A stretch of 64,000 nucleotides of DNA from CAZOEL01 sp964578835. GTDB lineage: Bacteria > Desulfobacterota > Syntrophobacteria > Syntrophobacterales > Syntrophobacteraceae. The number at the start of each line of letters is the position of its first letter. Within the stretch, counting starts at the first letter, position 1. The translations under genes and the position numbers were made by a program. Positions 60,857-64,000 of this stretch are shown piece by piece. The notes under the pieces were generated by a model. That model was not told where the DNA came from and ran no database searches. It saw only the letters and a program-made list of their open reading frames with translations. The stretch is taken from contig CAZOEL010000001.1 in assembly GCA_964578835.1 (NCBI GenBank), positions 62,001 through 126,000 of the forward strand, given 5' to 3'.

Positions 60857-61321
60857 ATGCAGCAGGTAAAAGAATGTACCATGGTTACGATGGAATATAC
60901 GGTGCGCACGAAGGGGCCAAACGGGGAGCAATCGGAGCTGCCGCCTCAGACGTGCAGCTTCGTCTATGGCGTAAACGTTCAGTATCCGTCTGTTGAAACG
61001 GCGATAATGAACAAATTCCCCGGAGAACGCGTTCATGTCTATATCCCGCCGGAAGAACTTTACGGGGCGCACGATGAAGCCCTTGTGCGCGAGCTTCCCC
61101 GCTCCGACTATAAGCAGGAGCGTCTTGCGGAGGGGAAGATGTACAGGGAGATGAAGAAAAGGACTCTCGTGCAATTCCTGGTCAAAGAGCTCAGGGATGA
61201 TGTCATCGTGGCCGACTTCAACGACCCGAGAGTCGGAACGACCGCTGAATTCGACATACTGATCAAAGACGTTCGAGAGGCGACCAAAGCTGAAATGGCG
61301 CCCAATTGCGCGTCGCGCTAA
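60857..61321 (+). CDS. SlyD-like FKBP-type peptidyl-prolyl cis-trans isomerase
   Basis: The product (154 aa) aligns by eye with SlyD: TMEYTVRTKGPNGEQSE (first FKBP strand), YPSVETAIMNKFPGERVHVYIPPEELYGAHDEALVRELPRSDY (the 'G.ETAL.G...GD.....P..AYG..D..LV..vP' layout), then an insert-in-flap-like segment and TTAEFDILIKDVREATKAEM. It would catalyse prolyl isomerisation and act as a chaperone. Unlike SlyD it lacks the His/Cys-rich metal-binding tail. ATG 60857 follows GGAGG by 6 bases. It is convergent with the PKD-repeat gene and divergent from pgeF. Confidence 0.83.
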   Translation: MQQVKECTMVTMEYTVRTKGPNGEQSELPPQTCSFVYGVNVQYPSVETAIMNKFPGERVHVYIPPEELYGAHDEALVRELPRSDYKQERLAEGKMYREMKKRTLVQFLVKELRDDVIVADFNDPRVGTTAEFDILIKDVREATKAEMAPNCASR

Positions 61322-61470
61322 AGATCGCTCAGCCAAAGAACGTTTTTCCTCTTGCTCGGGTGGCCCAGGCAACAAGTTGCCCAGGTGCGAAGAAAAAGAG
61401 GAAAGCCTTTAGCCTTCAGCGCGGACAGTTACTTGCCCGCGCCTTCCTCAGCCTGAAAAGCCTTAGCTTC

Positions 61471-61516
61471 GTGAGAGGCGCTATTTACGCGCATCGGCAT
61501 GAATAGCTCCTCTCAC
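61471..61516. terminator. Imperfect inverted repeat between convergent genes
   Basis: GTGAGAGGCGCTATT (61471-61485) pairs with AATAGCTCCTCTCAC (61502-61516) with one mismatch around a 16-nt loop. It lies between the SlyD-like gene and the end of the PKD-repeat gene and may stop transcription from both sides. A smaller hairpin (GGCAAC/GTTGCC) lies at about 61368-61381. Confidence 0.45.
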
Positions 61517-61534
61517 AAGACTCAGCTTCTATTG

Positions 61535-64000
61535 TCAGCGCTTTTTCTTCGCCTTGGCCGCAGCGCTCTGTCCCACCGAAAGCCCTCCGATTCTTCCTGT
61601 CCCCATCTTGTTCTTCAACCTGACTGTATAGGAGCCGGGCTGAGCGGCTTTAGGGAGACGGAAAGTCGCCTCGCTCGAGCCGTTGGTCGGGTCCATGGCC
61701 CAGGTAACCACCTTGCAGGCGCTCTCGCCGAGATAGATCTTTCCTTTCTTCGTTCCGAAGAACTTGCCCTTGAGGATATAAGTCCCCTCGGCCTCTTCGA
61801 CGGCTGCCGCGGACTGAATCTCGGGCGCTTTGACGGTGAAGCCGTCCGTTTCGACGATGACGGTCTGCAAGCCTCCCTTGGGCTTCTTGGGCATGATGTT
61901 GATGTCGTAGGCGCCGGGAGGATTGGGCTTCTTGAGGCGCACCCGCACCATCTGCTGGCTCCACGCAAGGGCCTTGAGCTTCTTGCCTCCTATCTTGAGC
62001 TTACCTTTCTTGACGCCGAAATCGTAGCCGCTCATCGTGAACTCGGTTCCGATCGTACCTTTTCTGGGATCGACGATCAGCCTTAAGCCCAGGGAAGCCC
62101 GCACCATCACATAGTCTGTGTCCTCGGCCCCATTGTAGGAAATCGTGAGCGCAAGAACATAACCCCCTTCAACATCGGGCGTGAAGCGTGGCGCAGCGGA
62201 ATCCGCGCCTGCGATGTCCGTGTTTTGCAGCGCGCTTCCCGGCGGAATCGACACGAACCTCCATTGATAGACTAATGTGTCGCTTCCCTGTCCAGGATTG
62301 TTGCTCGCAGTTCCGTCAAGAAGAATTTCGCCTCCGAGCGTGAGGATCCGGTCGTCTCCGGCATTGGCGTTGGGCGCTGCCTCGTTTTCCGTGACCGCAA
62401 CCGTCGTCAGGTCGACATCCGAATTCTGCCCGTCCGAGACTGTCAGCTCCACAATGAAATCGCCTGATACGTCTGGAACGAAGTAGGGGTTGACCTGATC
62501 ACGATCGAGCAGATCCGCATCTCCAAGGGCGCTCCCTTCCGGGAGAGCCTTGAAGGACCACTGAAAGGTCAGAGGCCCCGGGAGGTTGTCCGGGTCGTTG
62601 CTTTTGGCCCCGTCGAGGAGGGCCATCTGCCCTGTGAGGCAGTTGAGGCCTTCTCCCGCGACCGCATTTGGAGGCGCATTGGTCGTGAAGGCGGAGACGG
62701 TCACTAAATCGGGAACGCTTTCTTCTATCCCGTCGCTGACGATGAGTTGGAATCGATATTCTCCGTCCACGTCCGGCGTAAAGGATGGATCGGGCATGTC
62801 TTTGTCGTGTATGTCCTCATCGGAAAGAGCGCTCGCGGCGGGCTTTTCCAACAGGCTCCAGCGGTGGGAGACGGGCTGTTTGTCGGCGTCGTCCGAACGG
62901 CTCCCGTCGAGGAAGACGGAGACTCCGGTGAGGACGTTCTTGTCCTGTCCCGCATCGGCTGTGGGCTTGTTGTTGAGGACGGTAATCCGCACGTCGTCCG
63001 CGCTAGAGGCTTCACCATCCGACACTGTGAGGAGCAGGTCGTAGGTCCCGGGCGCATCGGGAACGAAGGAAGCATGAGCTGTGAGTCTTCCGCTGATGGC
63101 GTTATCGTTTAGGCTGCTTCCCTGAGGCCTGCTGATGAAAGTCCAGGCATAGGAAAGCGGAGATGGACCGGAATCGGGATCACTGCTAGCCGAGCCGTCG
63201 AATGAGACCGTGTCGCCGAGTGGGACGGAGCGGTTCTCGCCCGCGCGCGCTATGGGCGGCTCGTTGGCCGAATCAAAAACAACGGTGGCCGAAGCTTGGA
63301 TGGAGGAATCCTCGGTTGATGTAACGGTCACGGTTATGGTTCCTTCACGTCCTGAGAGGATCGTTCCATCGAGAAGAATCGCCGCGGTGGAGAGCCCCGG
63401 CAGACGGAAAAGCGGGATCGTTGTGGTGGGTTCTCCGTTCAGATCGCTTAGCGAGGCTTCGACGGAGCCGGTCACGCCGGTTATGGCCGCGCTGTAAGCA
63501 TCTTCGCCGTTCCCCGTGTTCTGCACGAGGAGCAGGAAGGATGCGCTTCCGGGAGCCTTGATGTCGGAGGAATCGGGTGTGAAGCTAGCCGCTACTCCAC
63601 GGGTCGCTCCTATCGAGAGGGCCGCCGCAGCAGTGTCCTTAGCGGATGGATCGCTTTGCGACGCGGCTATGGCCGCCAGTTCGAGAGAGCCTTCGAAAGC
63701 GAAGCCGATCTCACCGACACTGATCGCAACGGTCTGTGAGGCTCCGGGCTCAAGGGAAAGGGAGCTTGACGCCAACTGGGCGACAATGGCCGCGGGACCG
63801 CCAAGGCTCAGGTCGAAGACATCGGAAGCCTGGCCCGTGTTGGTTACAGTCATGCTGAAGGCTGTTCCGGGAGGGCCGGAGGAAGGAGTGATCGATACGT
63901 CGACTCCGTAGGGCAGCACTTTGAGAGAGCCTGCAGCCGTGCCGACCACGGTGCTGTTTGTCTTGGAGGCTGCCGTGAGAGTGAAAGGAAAGTCTCCCGG
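61535..64000 (-). CDS. Large PKD-repeat surface/extracellular protein with C-terminal IPT/TIG domains, 5'-truncated
   Basis: The frame stays open to the right edge, so the N-terminus is missing; 821 residues remain. The N-terminal part seen (to about residue 225) has alternating beta-rich Big/CARDB-like blocks (MTVTNTGQASDVFDLSLGG, LLVQNTGNGEDAYS). Four PKD-like repeats follow, each starting with an '(A/P)NAxAGExxxxLxGxxxxLDGxxSxDPD' pattern (e.g. RAGENRSVPLGDTVSFDGSASSDPDSG) and ending in DGE/DGxxSxxD and a 'T.xVxN' strand. Two IPT/TIG-like repeats close it (GYDFGVKKGKLKIGGKK and GKFFGTKKGKIYLGE), then the basic tail AAAKAKKKR. The composition is typical of secreted or cell-surface adhesion proteins. 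No anchor motif is seen at the C-terminus. Confidence 0.85.
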   Translation of the reverse strand, partial: PGDFPFTLTAASKTNSTVVGTAAGSLKVLPYGVDVSITPSSGPPGTAFSMTVTNTGQASDVFDLSLGGPAAIVAQLASSSLSLEPGASQTVAISVGEIGFAFEGSLELAAIAASQSDPSAKDTAAAALSIGATRGVAASFTPDSSDIKAPGSASFLLLVQNTGNGEDAYSAAITGVTGSVEASLSDLNGEPTTTIPLFRLPGLSTAAILLDGTILSGREGTITVTVTSTEDSSIQASATVVFDSANEPPIARAGENRSVPLGDTVSFDGSASSDPDSGPSPLSYAWTFISRPQGSSLNDNAISGRLTAHASFVPDAPGTYDLLLTVSDGEASSADDVRITVLNNKPTADAGQDKNVLTGVSVFLDGSRSDDADKQPVSHRWSLLEKPAASALSDEDIHDKDMPDPSFTPDVDGEYRFQLIVSDGIEESVPDLVTVSAFTTNAPPNAVAGEGLNCLTGQMALLDGAKSNDPDNLPGPLTFQWSFKALPEGSALGDADLLDRDQVNPYFVPDVSGDFIVELTVSDGQNSDVDLTTVAVTENEAAPNANAGDDRILTLGGEILLDGTASNNPGQGSDTLVYQWRFVSIPPGSALQNTDIAGADSAAPRFTPDVEGGYVLALTISYNGAEDTDYVMVRASLGLRLIVDPRKGTIGTEFTMSGYDFGVKKGKLKIGGKKLKALAWSQQMVRVRLKKPNPPGAYDINIMPKKPKGGLQTVIVETDGFTVKAPEIQSAAAVEEAEGTYILKGKFFGTKKGKIYLGESACKVVTWAMDPTNGSSEATFRLPKAAQPGSYTVRLKNKMGTGRIGGLSVGQSAAAKAKKKR

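Noticed and set aside
1..64000. CRISPR arrays, tRNA or rRNA genes, transposases
   Set aside because: No regularly spaced direct repeats, no tRNA-like arm motifs and no transposase or integrase reading frame were recognised in the window.

Overview
The window looks like chromosomal DNA of a Gram-negative, outer-membrane-bearing bacterium, most likely a deltaproteobacterium (Desulfobacterota). The evidence is the outer-membrane assembly pair TamA/TamB, SecDF-YajC, several large PAS/GAF hybrid histidine kinases (one with a PocR domain), a short Aquifex-type aconitase, and a stand-alone exporter and partner-switching module. This placement is inferred from gene content; no rRNA or tRNA gene was seen to confirm it. 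No CRISPR array, transposase or integrase gene was recognised.

Layout. 1-6.4 kb: the N-terminal part of an M32 carboxypeptidase (runs off the left edge), a CpsB/YwqE-type tyrosine phosphatase, then yajC-secD-secF on the minus strand and an STAS-domain protein. 6.7-10.1 kb: a co-directional module of an ABC exporter with a greatly enlarged ATPase domain, a cyclic-nucleotide-binding protein without a DNA-binding domain, and an RsbW-like ATPase. 10.2-20.4 kb: a secreted hypothetical protein, cysQ, then a long minus-strand run of ridA, prmA, icd, comF and two signalling kinases. 20.5-26.6 kb: three overlapping glycosyltransferases followed by a secreted pectin-acetylesterase-like protein and a PQQ-type sugar dehydrogenase. 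26.8-33.0 kb: tamA and tamB. 33.1-33.7 kb: two small conserved hypothetical genes ending in an attC-like inverted repeat. 33.9-39.7 kb: glgA, ispG, a RelA/SpoT homologue and an HU protein.

40.0-52.3 kb is a central-metabolism block on the plus strand: aconitase, citrate synthase, sdhA, sdhB (no membrane-anchor genes), a succinate-semialdehyde-type aldehyde dehydrogenase, fumC, cydA, cydB and a UbiA-family prenyltransferase. Together with icd this gives most of an oxidative TCA route feeding a terminal oxidase; genes for 2-oxoglutarate dehydrogenase, succinyl-CoA synthetase and malate dehydrogenase are not in the window.

52.6-64 kb: a dCACHE-type hybrid kinase, a lipoprotein, a DUF2845 protein, a HIT hydrolase, an iron-sulfur-flavoprotein-like reductase, an interspersed palindromic repeat cluster, the minus-strand pgeF-pyrK-pyrD operon, a SlyD-like FKBP, and the C-terminal 821 residues of a large PKD/IPT-repeat surface protein that runs off the right edge.

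Most notable: the ABC ATPase whose post-Q-loop segment appears three times, coupled to partner-switching proteins; the attC-like element; an aconitase lacking one canonical iron-sulfur cysteine; and a 51-bp near-perfect palindrome between aconitase and citrate synthase.
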